Source of the DNA: Paenibacillus sp. 1781tsa1
GTDB taxonomy: Bacteria > Bacillota > Bacilli > Paenibacillales > Paenibacillaceae
Length of the DNA: 64,000 nucleotides
Assembly (NCBI RefSeq): GCF_024159265.1
Contig: NZ_JAMYWY010000001.1
Location: 2,728,001-2,792,000, forward strand
Reading direction: 5' to 3'
The notes beneath the pieces are model-generated. The model did no database searches and was not told the DNA's origin. It was given only the letters and a program-made list of their open reading frames with translations. The position numbers and the translations under genes were made by a program. How positions within the stretch are numbered: position 1 is the stretch's first letter; each line of letters starts with the position of its first letter. Shown here piece after piece: positions 1-9,616 of this stretch.

Positions 1-1970
1 GTATTGGTCAGCAGTTTGCACTTCAGGAAGCAACGCTGGTACTGGGCATGGTGTTGAAGCATTTTGACTTCATCGATCATTCCGATTATCAGTTAAAGGT
101 GAAAGAAACGCTGACGCTCAAACCGGATAACTTCACCATTCGGGTACGTGCGCGTGGAGGCCAGCCCGTCATGGCCGTTCCAGGTGTAGCGGTCGAAGAA
201 CCAAAGCCGGTTGCCAAAAGAACGGAGCCGGATGCAGCGAATGCCCACCATACACCGATGCTTGTTCTATACGGTTCCAATTTGGGGACGGCGGAAGGCA
301 TAGCACGTGAGATTGCGGATACTGCCAGATATCAGGGTTTCCGGAGTGAGGTCGCTGCGCTGGATGATCGTGTTGGCAAACTGCCGAAGGATGGTGCCGT
401 CATTATTGTCAGTGCATCCTATAACGGTCAGCCGCCAAGTAATGCGAAGATGTTTGTCGAGTGGATTGAACACGCGGATGCCAATGAATTCAAAGGGGTG
501 CGTTTCGCCGTTCTTGGATGCGGTGACCACAACTGGGCCAGTACCTATCAGCGTATTCCGCGTTTGATCGATGAACAGTTATCTTCCAGAGGAGCAGAGC
601 GGTTGTCGCCGCTGGGTGAGTCAGATGCCAGCGGTGATTTCGAGAAGCAGGTAGGGGATTGGACAGAACAATTATGGCCAGATCTCGCACGAACGATGGG
701 ACTGAAGCTAAATACAAGCTCCAACAGCGAACGCAGTTCACTATCTGTACAGTTTGTCAGCGGACTCGCCGTAACACCGCTTGCGGATACGTATGATGCC
801 CATGTGGCAGAAATACTCGAGAACAGAGAGCTTCACGACGCGGGCAGTGAACGGAGTACACGTCACCTCGAGATCAAATTGCCTGAAGGCATAACCTACA
901 AGGAAGGGGATCATCTGGGCATTCTGCCACAGAACCCACCGGAGCTGGTGGAACGTGTACTTCGTCGGTATGGATTCACGGGAACGGAGCATCTGGTTCT
1001 CGATGCATCGGGTCGAAGTGCTGCACATCTGCCGTTACATCAACCGGTTAACCTGTATGATCTGCTTAGTCATAGCGTTGAGCTTCAGGAGGCGGCAACT
1101 CGTGCTCAGCTCAGAGAAATGGCAGCATACACGGTGTGTCCACCGCATAAGAAGGAGCTTGAAGCGTTGCTTGATGAATCTGTGTATATGGATGAAGTTC
1201 GGAATAAACGGATCTCCATGCTGGATTATCTGGTGAAATATGAGGCATGTGAACTGCCGTTTGAGCGCTTCCTTGAATTACTGCCTTCACTGAAAGCCAG
1301 ATATTATTCGATCTCCAGTTCACCGCGTGTTCAGCCCGATCAAGCGAGTATTACGGTGAGTGTAGTGCGTGCCCCGGCATGGAGTGGACAGGGAGAATAC
1401 AAAGGCATTGCGTCCAATTACCTGGCTAATCTGAAACCGGGTGACGAGATCGTCATGTTCACGCGGACACCGGAATCCGGTTTCCAACTGCCGGAAGATG
1501 CACAGGTTCCCGTCATCATGGTAGGGCCGGGTACAGGCGTTGCCCCATTCCGTGGTTTTATACAAGCAAGACATGTGTTGAAGGAACAAGGTCAAGAGGT
1601 TGGCGAAGCCCATCTGTACTTTGGATGTCGGAATCCCGAGCATGATTATCTATACAAAAACGAGCTGGAAGCAGCCCAGCAAGAAGGGCTTGTCGAGCTT
1701 CATACAGCGTTCTCCCGAGTGGATGGAGAAGAGAAATGTTATGTACAGCATCTGATGAGAGACGATGCCCGTCATCTGATTCCTTTGCTTGAAGACGGTG
1801 CACAACTGTATATCTGCGGTGATGGCAGCAAGATGGCACCTGATGTGGAAGCCACACTTCAGCAGGCATACGCTGAACTTCATGGCAAATCCGCGCAGGA
1901 AGCAGCAGATTGGCTTAATCAGCTTCAGCAGGAAGGTCGTTATGCCAAAGATGTATGGACAGGTATCTGA
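1..1970 (+). CDS. Bifunctional cytochrome P450/NADPH-P450 reductase (CYP102 type), 3' part
   Basis: This is the C-terminal part of a self-sufficient fatty-acid-hydroxylase P450, the BM3/CypD/CypB type. The gene starts left of the window: the frame is open from base 3 and begins [15 protein letters not shown], which is the sequence just after the haem-ligand cysteine. The first two bases (gt) would complete that Cys codon. After a linker come an FMN flavodoxin domain ([15 protein letters not shown]), an FAD/ferredoxin-reductase domain ([12 protein letters not shown]) and an NADPH domain ([16 protein letters not shown]). The protein ends KDVWTGI, very like BM3. The internal ATG at 48 falls inside the haem domain and is not the true start. 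The reductase passes electrons from NADPH through FAD and FMN to the haem. A strong terminator follows. I cannot tell which CYP102 subfamily it is because most of the haem domain is missing. Confidence 0.93.
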   Translation, partial: IGQQFALQEATLVLGMVLKHFDFIDHSDYQLKVKETLTLKPDNFTIRVRARGGQPVMAVPGVAVEEPKPVAKRTEPDAANAHHTPMLVLYGSNLGTAEGIAREIADTARYQGFRSEVAALDDRVGKLPKDGAVIIVSASYNGQPPSNAKMFVEWIEHADANEFKGVRFAVLGCGDHNWASTYQRIPRLIDEQLSSRGAERLSPLGESDASGDFEKQVGDWTEQLWPDLARTMGLKLNTSSNSERSSLSVQFVSGLAVTPLADTYDAHVAEILENRELHDAGSERSTRHLEIKLPEGITYKEGDHLGILPQNPPELVERVLRRYGFTGTEHLVLDASGRSAAHLPLHQPVNLYDLLSHSVELQEAATRAQLREMAAYTVCPPHKKELEALLDESVYMDEVRNKRISMLDYLVKYEACELPFERFLELLPSLKARYYSISSSPRVQPDQASITVSVVRAPAWSGQGEYKGIASNYLANLKPGDEIVMFTRTPESGFQLPEDAQVPVIMVGPGTGVAPFRGFIQARHVLKEQGQEVGEAHLYFGCRNPEHDYLYKNELEAAQQEGLVELHTAFSRVDGEEKCYVQHLMRDDARHLIPLLEDGAQLYICGDGSKMAPDVEATLQQAYAELHGKSAQEAADWLNQLQQEGRYAKDVWTGI

Positions 1971-2010
1971 TGTACACATGTGAAGGGTCAGCTTGATCCG
2001 TAACTGGCTG

Positions 2011-2051
2011 AGCGGTGAGATACAGAAGCAGTTCTGTTCTCACCGCTTTTT
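2011..2051 (+). terminator. Rho-independent terminator of the P450 gene
   Basis: AGCGGTGAG (2011-2019) pairs with CTCACCGCT (2039-2047), with additional internal CAGAA/TTCTG pairing. A short run of T follows. Confidence 0.8.
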
Positions 2052-2122
2052 GACATAAAATGATTCTTCAGCAGAGAAGCGGTTGTATGGGTTATAATTA
2101 TACATTGGAAGGGAGCGACCGT

Positions 2123-2224
2123 ATGCTGACATGCGGGAACCATTGTATGGCTTGCGAAAAGAACCAGCTTCACTTCCGCCTACAAGGTCGTTTCAAGTTC
2201 TTTCTCCCGATGGTTGGCCGATAG
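2123..2224 (+). CDS. Possible 33-residue cysteine-containing small protein
   Basis: A short open frame starts at ATG 2123 and ends at TAG 2222-2224. It has a good ribosome binding site (GGAAGGGAG, about 7 nt upstream) and a TATAAT hexamer near 2093. The product begins MLTCGNHCMACEKNQ, a compact Cys-x3-Cys-x2-Cys cluster that could bind a metal. The tail is basic. The last 55 bases overlap the 3' end of the convergent gene at 2170-2592, so part of the coding appearance could be a shadow of that gene. I do not recognise a family. Evidence is limited to RBS, spacing and the Cys cluster. Confidence 0.35.
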   Translation: MLTCGNHCMACEKNQLHFRLQGRFKFFLPMVGR

Positions 2225-2592
2225 ATCGACTCAACGCTGGAGAGAGGAAATAGAATACGGGAAGGGACTCGGCCTTTTCCCTGGAGTTCAAGATAATCCA
2301 GTCCCACGCCAACCAGTCTGATATTGTTAAATGCATTCCAGGAAGGGAACGTCGTGCGGATTCCCACTCTGACGCCTCGCCGTGTCCGAGGAATATCGAA
2401 TACCCGAATGGAATTCAGACTGAGCGGAATGAATAACTGACGGTTTACTTTGATAAACTGTCTTGGATAGACACGACGAATACGTCCCGGTTCCAACCCG
2501 GAGAGTGGAGTATTCAGTTCTGCAAGGTGCCCCTGGAGTTCTGCCAGACGCTGTTGAAGTGTTTTGCCAGTATGGAGATGCTGCCAGCTCAT
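2170..2592 (-). CDS. Hypothetical protein, basic, 140 residues
   Basis: Unrecognised protein beginning MSWQHLHTGKTLQQ. The start at 2592 is chosen because GGAGG lies 6-7 nt before it; the earlier in-frame ATG at 2613 would place the start codon upstream of and overlapping that SD. The N-terminal third is predicted helical. The rest is rich in Arg, Ile, Val and Leu with a beta-like pattern, and the C-terminus is strongly basic (RKNLKRPCRRK). No signal peptide or membrane segment is visible. It is monocistronic and convergent with the P450 gene. Function unknown. Confidence 0.7.
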   Translation of the reverse strand: MSWQHLHTGKTLQQRLAELQGHLAELNTPLSGLEPGRIRRVYPRQFIKVNRQLFIPLSLNSIRVFDIPRTRRGVRVGIRTTFPSWNAFNNIRLVGVGLDYLELQGKGRVPSRILFPLSSVESIYRPTIGRKNLKRPCRRK

Positions 2593-2716
2593 AAGAATTC
2601 CTCCGTTCGCCATTTGTACCTAGTATATGAAGGCACGGGGTAGGAAGGTGTACGTTTGATAGCCCATGTTCGTTACGGCTAACGGGGTTTCATTTTATAA
2701 TAGAGGAGTGATTCAA

Positions 2717-3061
2717 GTGATCGTAGAGATGTATAAAGACCTCATTCAGGATGAGCGTGGCAATTATTATCTGGCAGTACAGATGGATGGCAATGAGCTT
2801 ACGCTTGTTAATGCATTCGTCGAAGCAGCATTCACACCTGAAATGATCTACAATGAAGAGTTTCGTGCCAAGCATAAGGAGATGGAAGGCGGGTTTGTAG
2901 GCAAAATTGCGATGGACCTGTTAAGACACGATGTGGTCATGGGGATGAAGCAAATCGACCGCAAATTGTTGAACCTGTCGGATGTAGAACAGCATTTCAC
3001 GGTAAATTATATTGATACGATAGAATTTTATCGTCACCCGGCGTGGAACCGGAAAGTGTAG
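2717..3061 (+). CDS. Hypothetical protein, 114 residues
   Basis: Small soluble, acidic protein starting at GTG 2717. GAGGAG at 2703-2708 sits 8 nt upstream, which is better placed for this start than for upstream alternatives. The product begins VIVEMYKDLIQDERGNYYLAVQ and ends in an aromatic/basic tail (FYRHPAWNRKV). No catalytic motif, membrane segment or signal peptide is visible. It stands alone and is followed by a bidirectional terminator. I do not recognise the family. Confidence 0.7.
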   Translation: MIVEMYKDLIQDERGNYYLAVQMDGNELTLVNAFVEAAFTPEMIYNEEFRAKHKEMEGGFVGKIAMDLLRHDVVMGMKQIDRKLLNLSDVEQHFTVNYIDTIEFYRHPAWNRKV

Positions 3062-3078
3062 AAATAAAGAAATACAAG

Positions 3079-3121
3079 AGCGCAAGTGCAGGGCAGTAAG
3101 CCTTCCCAACTTGCGCTTTTT
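3079..3121. terminator. Bidirectional terminator
   Basis: AGCGCAAGT (3079-3087) pairs with ACTTGCGCT (3109-3117), flanked by a T run on the plus side. It lies between the convergent ends of the 2717-3061 gene and the glycosidase gene. Confidence 0.75.
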
Positions 3122-3133
3122 ACATACGAACCA

Positions 3134-4789
3134 TTAACGATAGGTAGGATGGATGATGCCAATATCGCGCTCGGTCCTGAAACCTCCATCCGTATAACGC
3201 TGCAGTTCATTTCCTTTGATCCGAATCGGAATGCACTCTCCTTGGTAGAAGAGCTCTCCCTCGACAGTGCGAACGGTCATTCCGATGACGGCTTCCAGAT
3301 GTCCACTACGATCCGTTACAAGGCGAATCCCTGATGGGCCGTCCAGATGAACATTGCCCTCCATATATACGGTCATACGATCCGGGGTGTTCACCAATTC
3401 GTATCCTGTTCCATGGACCTTTCTACTATAAGCCGTGTTGCCTGATACAACCTCTCCATGATCCATATCGATGGGGAGCAGTCCCGTAAACCAGAGCTGA
3501 TTCGACCCAACAGGCATAATTCCGCATAATCGCTCCACATAATCGAGGAGACAGAGGATGGAGGGTGAGTAAGTCTCGGTAAAACCTTGTTCTCCGGTCC
3601 ATGGGCTTAGTACTTGACCGAATCGCTTATCTTTGGATAGAGCGGACAAGATTGGCTGCATTACCCAGGTCAACTCCACATATCGATGATGATACTCAAA
3701 TGCGTGTGGTGCCCGAATCAGACTCAGAAAATTGGATGCCCCTCCCCAGCTATTATAGGAGGAAAAAGGATCGAATCGGGAATCATCCATTGAGATTGAT
3801 GTAAAAGGATATTTAGCGAAAAACTTGCTTGTATTCAACAAGTACCGACGCAGTAGATGATCGAACAATTCACGCTCGCCCACCTCGCAGGCCATCACGC
3901 GGAGCAGCACATCGGATTGCACTCTGACGAATTCGTCATTGCGATCCCGATCATAGAAGAACATATCCTGTTCGTCGTAACAATAACGAAATAGACTTTC
4001 CAGGCTGGACTCGGCTTTGGCTTTCCAATCCGTTCCCGACTCCTCCAACTCCTCAGCTATGCGGGACAGATACATGCGCTGACAATAGATATTGGCAGTC
4101 AGATCCGGTGCCAGAAAAGGCAAAATCGGAGAATCCGGGTGGTAGGCAGAAGCATCATTCATATAAGGTGTATCCGGAACATGCCAGAAACGGGGGGATA
4201 AGTCATGTCCAGTGTCAAACGTACTGAAGGCCTCTACACAGCCGGTCCCTCGGGTATTACGGTGGAGTGCAATCCATTCATCGTAACGAACCATAGCCTT
4301 GTACATGGTGCTCAGGAAAGGTGACTGCTTGCCATGATTGTCATGAAGCTGATAGTGGTTCCATACACTGCGTGCCAGTGGAGTGACCAACTGGATTTGC
4401 CGGAAAGAGGGCCCGTTTGCCGTAAGTTTATACGGAAGCAATCCATCATCTCTTTGCTGCTTGGCAAATTCGAGGTACGTTGTTTCGGATACGGAAGGAA
4501 GCAGGCGAGACAGCAGCTCCGCATTAATGGTACCTGTACTCTCTAACCAACATCCCAGATAGATGCCGCCTTCTTGTAAAATAGGAACGCTGTCTCCCAT
4601 GGGCAGGATGCAAGCAAGCAATTTTTCCACTGCCGCATAATACGTAGCTTCCATTCGTCCGCCCGATGCTGCAAACCGGACACCCGACGCATGCCATTCC
4701 TGTAATAACTGCTGATCTTCCGGTTTAACAGGCTGAACTTGATCCATGATCGACATGTTGCGTAGACGATTCAGTATCTCTTCTGTCAT
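3134..4789 (-). CDS. Intracellular (alpha/alpha)6-barrel glycosidase-like protein
   Basis: A 551-residue protein with the layout of GH63/GH37-type (MGH1-like) glycosidases: long aromatic-rich helical repeats with stretches such as FWHVPDTPYMNDASAYH and WGGASNFLSLIRAPHAFEYH. There is no signal peptide, so it acts in the cytoplasm. GAGGAGG lies 5 nt before the start. It is the last gene of a run after a sugar ABC importer (solute-binding gene 24 nt upstream), so it probably hydrolyses the imported oligosaccharide or glycoside. Family assignment is from overall pattern. I could not fix catalytic residues, and the substrate is unknown. Confidence 0.65.
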   Translation of the reverse strand: MTEEILNRLRNMSIMDQVQPVKPEDQQLLQEWHASGVRFAASGGRMEATYYAAVEKLLACILPMGDSVPILQEGGIYLGCWLESTGTINAELLSRLLPSVSETTYLEFAKQQRDDGLLPYKLTANGPSFRQIQLVTPLARSVWNHYQLHDNHGKQSPFLSTMYKAMVRYDEWIALHRNTRGTGCVEAFSTFDTGHDLSPRFWHVPDTPYMNDASAYHPDSPILPFLAPDLTANIYCQRMYLSRIAEELEESGTDWKAKAESSLESLFRYCYDEQDMFFYDRDRNDEFVRVQSDVLLRVMACEVGERELFDHLLRRYLLNTSKFFAKYPFTSISMDDSRFDPFSSYNSWGGASNFLSLIRAPHAFEYHHRYVELTWVMQPILSALSKDKRFGQVLSPWTGEQGFTETYSPSILCLLDYVERLCGIMPVGSNQLWFTGLLPIDMDHGEVVSGNTAYSRKVHGTGYELVNTPDRMTVYMEGNVHLDGPSGIRLVTDRSGHLEAVIGMTVRTVEGELFYQGECIPIRIKGNELQRYTDGGFRTERDIGIIHPTYR

Positions 4790-4812
4790 ATGTTCCTCCT
4801 CACAGCTTCTAC

Positions 4813-6141
4813 TTATTGATTCGACTCAAAGATGCGAACGGTCCCGTTATAGAAGTCCGAGACAGCCTGCTCCACACTTTTTCGTCCAAATCCGATCTCC
4901 TGATTCGTTGTCTGAGCTAACTTGGAAAACTCTGCAAATCCCGGCGGGTTGTAGCTTACGTCAAAAGGTTCAGTCTTCGTAGCTTCGGAGACAAGGCTCG
5001 TATAGTTATAGACAATCTCCTCCACAGGACCTGCACCTTCCTGAAGAAGATTACGATTGGCTTCCGTAACGGGCACGCCGCGGTCATTACCGAGGATTTT
5101 GGCTGCTTCAGGATCATGAATCCAGAAGTCCATTAACATTGCCACTTCCTTCGGATGTTTGGTATTGGCATACCCGGATAATCCCTGACTCGACTCAAAT
5201 ACAACACCCGTTCCCTTAGGACCTCGTGGTACAGGGAGAAGAACCAAAGGGTCTTCCGTCAAGCTCTGGAATGCAGCGAGCTGGTTGGATGGCAGTAGAG
5301 TCATGGCTGCTTTGCCTGTGATCAACAGGGATTTACTGGTATCATCATGCGGGTTGGAAACCTGCAATTCCGGTGTGACTACACCGGCGGATGCCGAAGT
5401 CTTTTCCCAATACTGGAACCATTCCAGAATGTCTTCCTTGGCGAATCCAAGTGTACCGTTTTTCATGTCATACAGTTGTTTACCCCTTTGTTTTAGAAAA
5501 ATATCCATCCCGTCGACGGTGAAATTATAGGTTCCATAGAAGCCGTCCCCGAGTTTGTCGGATAACTCCTTGCTGATGGCGGCATAGTCCGCCCAGTCCC
5601 AATCCGAAGCTGGCAAAGGCACGCCGGCTTTCTCAAAGAGTGCCTTGTTAACAACAATTCCTCGTGCGTTGGCACCAGCAGAAATATGTTGCAGCTTCCC
5701 GTCGAGACGTCCGTATTCGATCATAGTTTCATCCATACCATCCAGATTCAGTTCGTTGCCAACATATGGGTCCAGGTTGAGCAGGACATCTTTTTTGGCA
5801 TAATCAACGACATTTCCACCGAGGAAAAAGATATCCGGTGCTGTGCCTGAAGCCAACTGGGTATTCAGCTTGTCGAAATATCCAGAGGAGGGTGCAAATT
5901 CACCTGAAATTTTAATATCTGGATGTTTCGCCTGAAAGATCTTCAGGGCTTCATTCGTAATATCTGCTCGTTTCTGGTCACCCCACCACATGATGCGAAG
6001 TTCGACCTGTCCGCCCTCGGTAGTTCCATTGTTATTACCATCGCCTGTATTATCAGTAGCACCCGTATGGTCTGTTCCAGAGCAAGCTGTTACGAATAAC
6101 AAAAGTGAAGTGATTATACCGATCATGAAACGTTTGAACAT
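4813..6141 (-). CDS. Carbohydrate ABC transporter solute-binding lipoprotein
   Basis: A 442-residue extracellular binding protein of the family 1 (MalE/YesO-like) type. It has a lipoprotein signal (MFKRFMIGIITSLLLFVTAC, with Cys as the lipidation site), then a low-complexity Thr/Gly/Asn linker and the typical N-lobe start LRIMWWGDQKRADITNEAL. It delivers a sugar to the two permeases encoded just upstream. The start at 6141 has GGGGG 7 nt upstream. No ATPase gene is in the cluster, so it presumably uses a shared MsmX-type ATPase, as related YesOPQ-like systems do. Confidence 0.9.
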   Translation of the reverse strand: MFKRFMIGIITSLLLFVTACSGTDHTGATDNTGDGNNNGTTEGGQVELRIMWWGDQKRADITNEALKIFQAKHPDIKISGEFAPSSGYFDKLNTQLASGTAPDIFFLGGNVVDYAKKDVLLNLDPYVGNELNLDGMDETMIEYGRLDGKLQHISAGANARGIVVNKALFEKAGVPLPASDWDWADYAAISKELSDKLGDGFYGTYNFTVDGMDIFLKQRGKQLYDMKNGTLGFAKEDILEWFQYWEKTSASAGVVTPELQVSNPHDDTSKSLLITGKAAMTLLPSNQLAAFQSLTEDPLVLLPVPRGPKGTGVVFESSQGLSGYANTKHPKEVAMLMDFWIHDPEAAKILGNDRGVPVTEANRNLLQEGAGPVEEIVYNYTSLVSEATKTEPFDVSYNPPGFAEFSKLAQTTNQEIGFGRKSVEQAVSDFYNGTVRIFESNQ

Positions 6142-6180
6142 GGTGAATCCCCCTGACTATGGATAATGAGAAACGTGTTG

Positions 6181-7026
6181 TTACTTCAGACCTGTTGTCG
6201 CAATGCCTTCAAGGAAATATCGCTGAAACAGTAAAAAGATGATGGTCACGGGAAGCAGTGACAGAGTAGACATGGCGAGCAATGCGCCCCAGTCGGATTG
6301 TCCTGAGGGATCAAAGAGAGACCGGATGCCCAGCTGCACGGTGAACAGATCAATTTTGCTCAGATAGATCATCTGGCTGAAAAAGTCATCCCAGCTCCAC
6401 AGGAAGGTGAAGATCGCTGTTGTAATCAGTGCCGGAACGAGCAGAGGCACTACGATTCTGAAAAAGATCTGTGATTGCCCACAACCGTCAATGGTTGCAC
6501 TCTCGTCCAGTTCCCGCGGTATACCGCGTATGAATTGAACCATGAGCAAGATGAAGAAGGAATCCTGCGCGAGCCACTTGGGCAGAATCAGCGGGAAATA
6601 CGTATTAATCCATTGAAGTTCATTATAGAGAATGTACTGGGGCACCAGAGTAACATGGTAAGGCAACATAATCGTGATCAACATCATGCTGAACCACAGG
6701 CCTTTGAATCTGAACTTCAATCTGGAGAAAGCAAAGGCTGCAAGGGAACAGGAGATCACATTACCCAGCACACTCATGACCGAGATCAGAACGGAGTTGC
6801 CGAAGAAACGGCCAAAGGAGATGCCCTGCAGACCTTTCCAGCCATTAATATAGTGCTCCAGCGTGAAGCTGGTTGGGAAAAGACTGCCACTGGTGAAAAT
6901 GAGATGGTTCGGTTTAAACGAACTGAGAATTAACCATAGTACAGGATATAACATCAGCAGACCGAAAAGTATAATGGCGGCATGCCTCCCGGTCTGAACC
7001 AGTTGTCGTTTGATTGGCATATGCAT
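6181..7026 (-). CDS. Carbohydrate ABC transporter permease (MalG family)
   Basis: An inner-membrane permease of 281 residues with about six hydrophobic segments. It carries the MalG-type EAA loop (ELDESATIDGCGQSQIFFRIVVPLL) that docks the ATPase, and ends GIATTGLK as most family members do. The start ATG at 7026 overlaps the stop of the upstream permease by one base (TAATG). An alternative ATG lies 6 nt further in. It forms the translocation channel with the MalF-type partner encoded upstream. Confidence 0.9.
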   Translation of the reverse strand: MHMPIKRQLVQTGRHAAIILFGLLMLYPVLWLILSSFKPNHLIFTSGSLFPTSFTLEHYINGWKGLQGISFGRFFGNSVLISVMSVLGNVISCSLAAFAFSRLKFRFKGLWFSMMLITIMLPYHVTLVPQYILYNELQWINTYFPLILPKWLAQDSFFILLMVQFIRGIPRELDESATIDGCGQSQIFFRIVVPLLVPALITTAIFTFLWSWDDFFSQMIYLSKIDLFTVQLGIRSLFDPSGQSDWGALLAMSTLSLLPVTIIFLLFQRYFLEGIATTGLK

Positions 7027-7940
7027 TACCTCCCCTCCTGATTATCCCCGTAGAACACCCAATATCGGGATGTAACAAAGACGATTGCGGTGAATACTCC
7101 GATAATGACCAACATGATCCAAGCCAGAGCCGAAGCATAACCCATATCAAAGAACGAGAAACCTTTCAGATACAGGTACAAGGTATAGAACATTGTTGCA
7201 TCGAGTGGACCCCCGCGGCCATCTCCGATCACGTAAGCGGGTGTAAATGCCTGGAATGAATTGATCATGCTCATGATCAGGTTAAAAAAGATAACGGGGG
7301 AGAGCATGGGCAGGGTGATTCCGAAAAATTGACGTATCTTTCCCGCTCCATCGACATCGGAAGCTTCATACAAGTCTGCCGGGATCTGTTTCAGACCCGC
7401 AAGAAAGATGACCATGGCAGACCCAAATTGCCATACGGATAGCGTGATGATGGTATAAACCACATAATCCGGATGCGCAATCCAGGATGGACCAGAGATA
7501 CCAAACCAGCTTAGAAACTGGTTGACCAGTCCGTTCCCCTCAAAAAGTTGACGCCAGACGATTGCGATCGCGACGCTGCCGCCCAAGAGGGAAGGGATGT
7601 AATATACGGTCCGGTAGATGCCGAGGGCTCGAATTCCTTTGTTCAACGCCATTGCCACCAGTAGAGCAAAGGCAAGTCTTAGGGGAACGGATAAAAAGAC
7701 ATAATAAAATGTCAGCCCCAGGGACCTGCGAAAGGTATCGTCCTCGGTAAAGATGTGAACATAGTTGCTAAGTCCTGTCCAAGTCGGTGATGACAGCAGA
7801 TTGAATTTGGTCATGGATAAGTATAGGGACGCAATCATCGGTCCCAGTGTCAGACAGAAGAGTCCGATCAGCCAGGGCAGAAGAAACAAGTAGGCTGTGG
7901 TATTCTGCTGACCGTATAAGGGTTTGGTCTGTTTTTTCAT
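7026..7940 (-). CDS. Carbohydrate ABC transporter permease (MalF family)
   Basis: A permease of about 304 residues starting MKKQTKPLYGQQ. The ATG at 7940 is preferred because GGGAGG lies 6 nt upstream; the adjacent ATG at 7943 leaves only 3 nt, and the longest frame begins at 7973 upstream of the SD. It has six transmembrane segments and the EAA loop ADLYEASDVDGAGKIRQFF. It is translationally coupled to the MalG-type permease. It is first of the four transport/hydrolase genes and has a cre-like site upstream. Confidence 0.9.
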   Translation of the reverse strand: MKKQTKPLYGQQNTTAYLFLLPWLIGLFCLTLGPMIASLYLSMTKFNLLSSPTWTGLSNYVHIFTEDDTFRRSLGLTFYYVFLSVPLRLAFALLVAMALNKGIRALGIYRTVYYIPSLLGGSVAIAIVWRQLFEGNGLVNQFLSWFGISGPSWIAHPDYVVYTIITLSVWQFGSAMVIFLAGLKQIPADLYEASDVDGAGKIRQFFGITLPMLSPVIFFNLIMSMINSFQAFTPAYVIGDGRGGPLDATMFYTLYLYLKGFSFFDMGYASALAWIMLVIIGVFTAIVFVTSRYWVFYGDNQEGR

Positions 7941-7985
7941 CATGTGCCTCCCTTCTGCATGGATAAAATTCATGGTTACCCATTG

Positions 7986-7999
7986 TGAATCCGCTTACA
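7986..7999. promoter_or_regulatory. Candidate cre site (CcpA) upstream of the sugar importer
   Basis: TGAATCCGCTTACA (reverse: TGTAAGCGGATTCA) matches the cre consensus TGWAANCGNTNWCA at 13 of 14 positions. It lies in the 116-nt gap between the regulator gene and the first permease gene, suggesting carbon catabolite control of the importer. Confidence 0.55.
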
Positions 8000-8056
8000 A
8001 CATGCGGCGTTCTCTTGGTAACCACATCATACCGGGGAAGGGGAGAAGCTTGAATC

Positions 8057-9616
8057 TTATTTCTTCGGATCATGGTTATTGATTTTTTCGGAATGCTGCA
8101 AGCGATAGTCTGAAGGACTCATGTTGAACATTCTTTTGAATTTCGAGCTGAAATAACTTGGCGAACTGAAACCTGTCAGCTCAGTAATATCCCATACCGT
8201 TAATTGAGTATCCTTCAGCAGTTGCAAGGCATGATTCATCCGAACGCCCGTCACATATTGAACAAAAGAGGTACCTGCCCCTTCCTTAAACAATTCGGAG
8301 AAATAGGTAGGGTAATAGTTGAATCGTTCAGCGAGTAACGTCAACGTGAGCTCCTGCATGTAGTTCTCTTCGATATATCGCTTGGCTAACTCTATAACCG
8401 TTCCATCCCCATTTTCCGAAGGAAGTTGTCGACCCAGGAAGTCTTGAGCCCATTGCATTAATAAGCGTTCTGCTTGATCTGGCGTCTTAAGCCACAGTAT
8501 CCATTCCGGGGCCATAGGATAATCCATCAACAGTGAAATTTGAAAAATACTTCGTGTCATTCGGGAGGGAGAGAGCTGGAATGCCTCGTGAATCTCCTTG
8601 TGGATGATGCTGTGGAAGGAGTCCAGTTCCCCACGAATGAGGCAACGATGCAGCGTGCGTGTCGTTTCTTCAGGCAGTAATGGACTATAGTCTGTTCCTG
8701 CCTGAGGGTTCAACCCGCTGACAGCCCGTTCAGCTGAATTCCAAGCCAGAAGGGAATGGATATAACCTTCTTTCCAGTGCTCAAGTCCAGATACAGATCG
8801 TCCAATCCCAACCCTAATATTCATGGAAAAAACGGATGCCGTATGTCCCGCGAGCTGTTGGATGAACTCGTGTTGTACACCGTCTGCTGTGATGAAATGC
8901 ATGATTCCTGCGTGTGCCGAATCATGAAATACCTGGACATTGTCTGAATCAGACTGGGCGATTTCATAACATACCATCTCGAAAGGAAGATGCATCTGTT
9001 CGTGTAAGCGATCTTCTCGAAGATCCTGCTTGTCCGATTGACTTATGCTCGCGGTGATGAAACATACCTTCTGATCCTGCCATGATTCGAGATGGAACAA
9101 TCTGAGCCGTTCTGGCATTGAGGAGGGCGGTAGGCGATTGCCTTTGACAAGATCAAGAAGGAAACGTTCCTTCATTTCCCGGTAATACTGAGAGAGTCGC
9201 CATTGCAGCAATTCGGAATCGCCTCGCACTTTACGTTGTTCATCCAGATTTGCTTTGATTTTGCCTAAAGTGGCTTTTAGTTCATCCCGGGTTACAGGCT
9301 TCAGTAAATAATCCATGACCTGGCTACGGACACCTGCTCTGGCATATTGAAAATCTTCATAACCCGTGATAATTACAATCTGAATGGAAGGATTATAACT
9401 GCGGCAGACATCCAATAATCGGACGCCATCCATAACAGGCATATTCATATCGGTAATCAGCAAGTCAAAATGTTCAGATTGTAAAAGTTCATCCGCTTCG
9501 ATCCCGTTAGACGCTTCTCCTGTTATGGCAAAGCCCATGCCATGCCAATCGACTTTTAATTTCAATCCTTCGCGAACTTCAATCTCGTCATCTGCGATTA
9601 ATACGTTGTACATCAT
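8057..9616 (-). CDS. YesN-type response regulator, AraC family
   Basis: A 519-residue regulator. The N-terminal receiver domain (about 1-125) carries the acidic pair ADDE and phospho-acceptor Asp56 in LLITDMNMPVMDG, and Lys in LKPVT. A long middle region follows. The C-terminal pair of helix-turn-helix motifs (about 410-510) is of the AraC type (LTLTLLAERFNYYPTYFSELF and a second ITELTGFSSPSYFSSKFKRM). The gene overlaps the kinase gene upstream by 29 nt. It should activate the sugar importer and glycosidase genes immediately downstream, by analogy with YesMN and similar pairs. Confidence 0.9.
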   Translation of the reverse strand: MMYNVLIADDEIEVREGLKLKVDWHGMGFAITGEASNGIEADELLQSEHFDLLITDMNMPVMDGVRLLDVCRSYNPSIQIVIITGYEDFQYARAGVRSQVMDYLLKPVTRDELKATLGKIKANLDEQRKVRGDSELLQWRLSQYYREMKERFLLDLVKGNRLPPSSMPERLRLFHLESWQDQKVCFITASISQSDKQDLREDRLHEQMHLPFEMVCYEIAQSDSDNVQVFHDSAHAGIMHFITADGVQHEFIQQLAGHTASVFSMNIRVGIGRSVSGLEHWKEGYIHSLLAWNSAERAVSGLNPQAGTDYSPLLPEETTRTLHRCLIRGELDSFHSIIHKEIHEAFQLSPSRMTRSIFQISLLMDYPMAPEWILWLKTPDQAERLLMQWAQDFLGRQLPSENGDGTVIELAKRYIEENYMQELTLTLLAERFNYYPTYFSELFKEGAGTSFVQYVTGVRMNHALQLLKDTQLTVWDITELTGFSSPSYFSSKFKRMFNMSPSDYRLQHSEKINNHDPKK

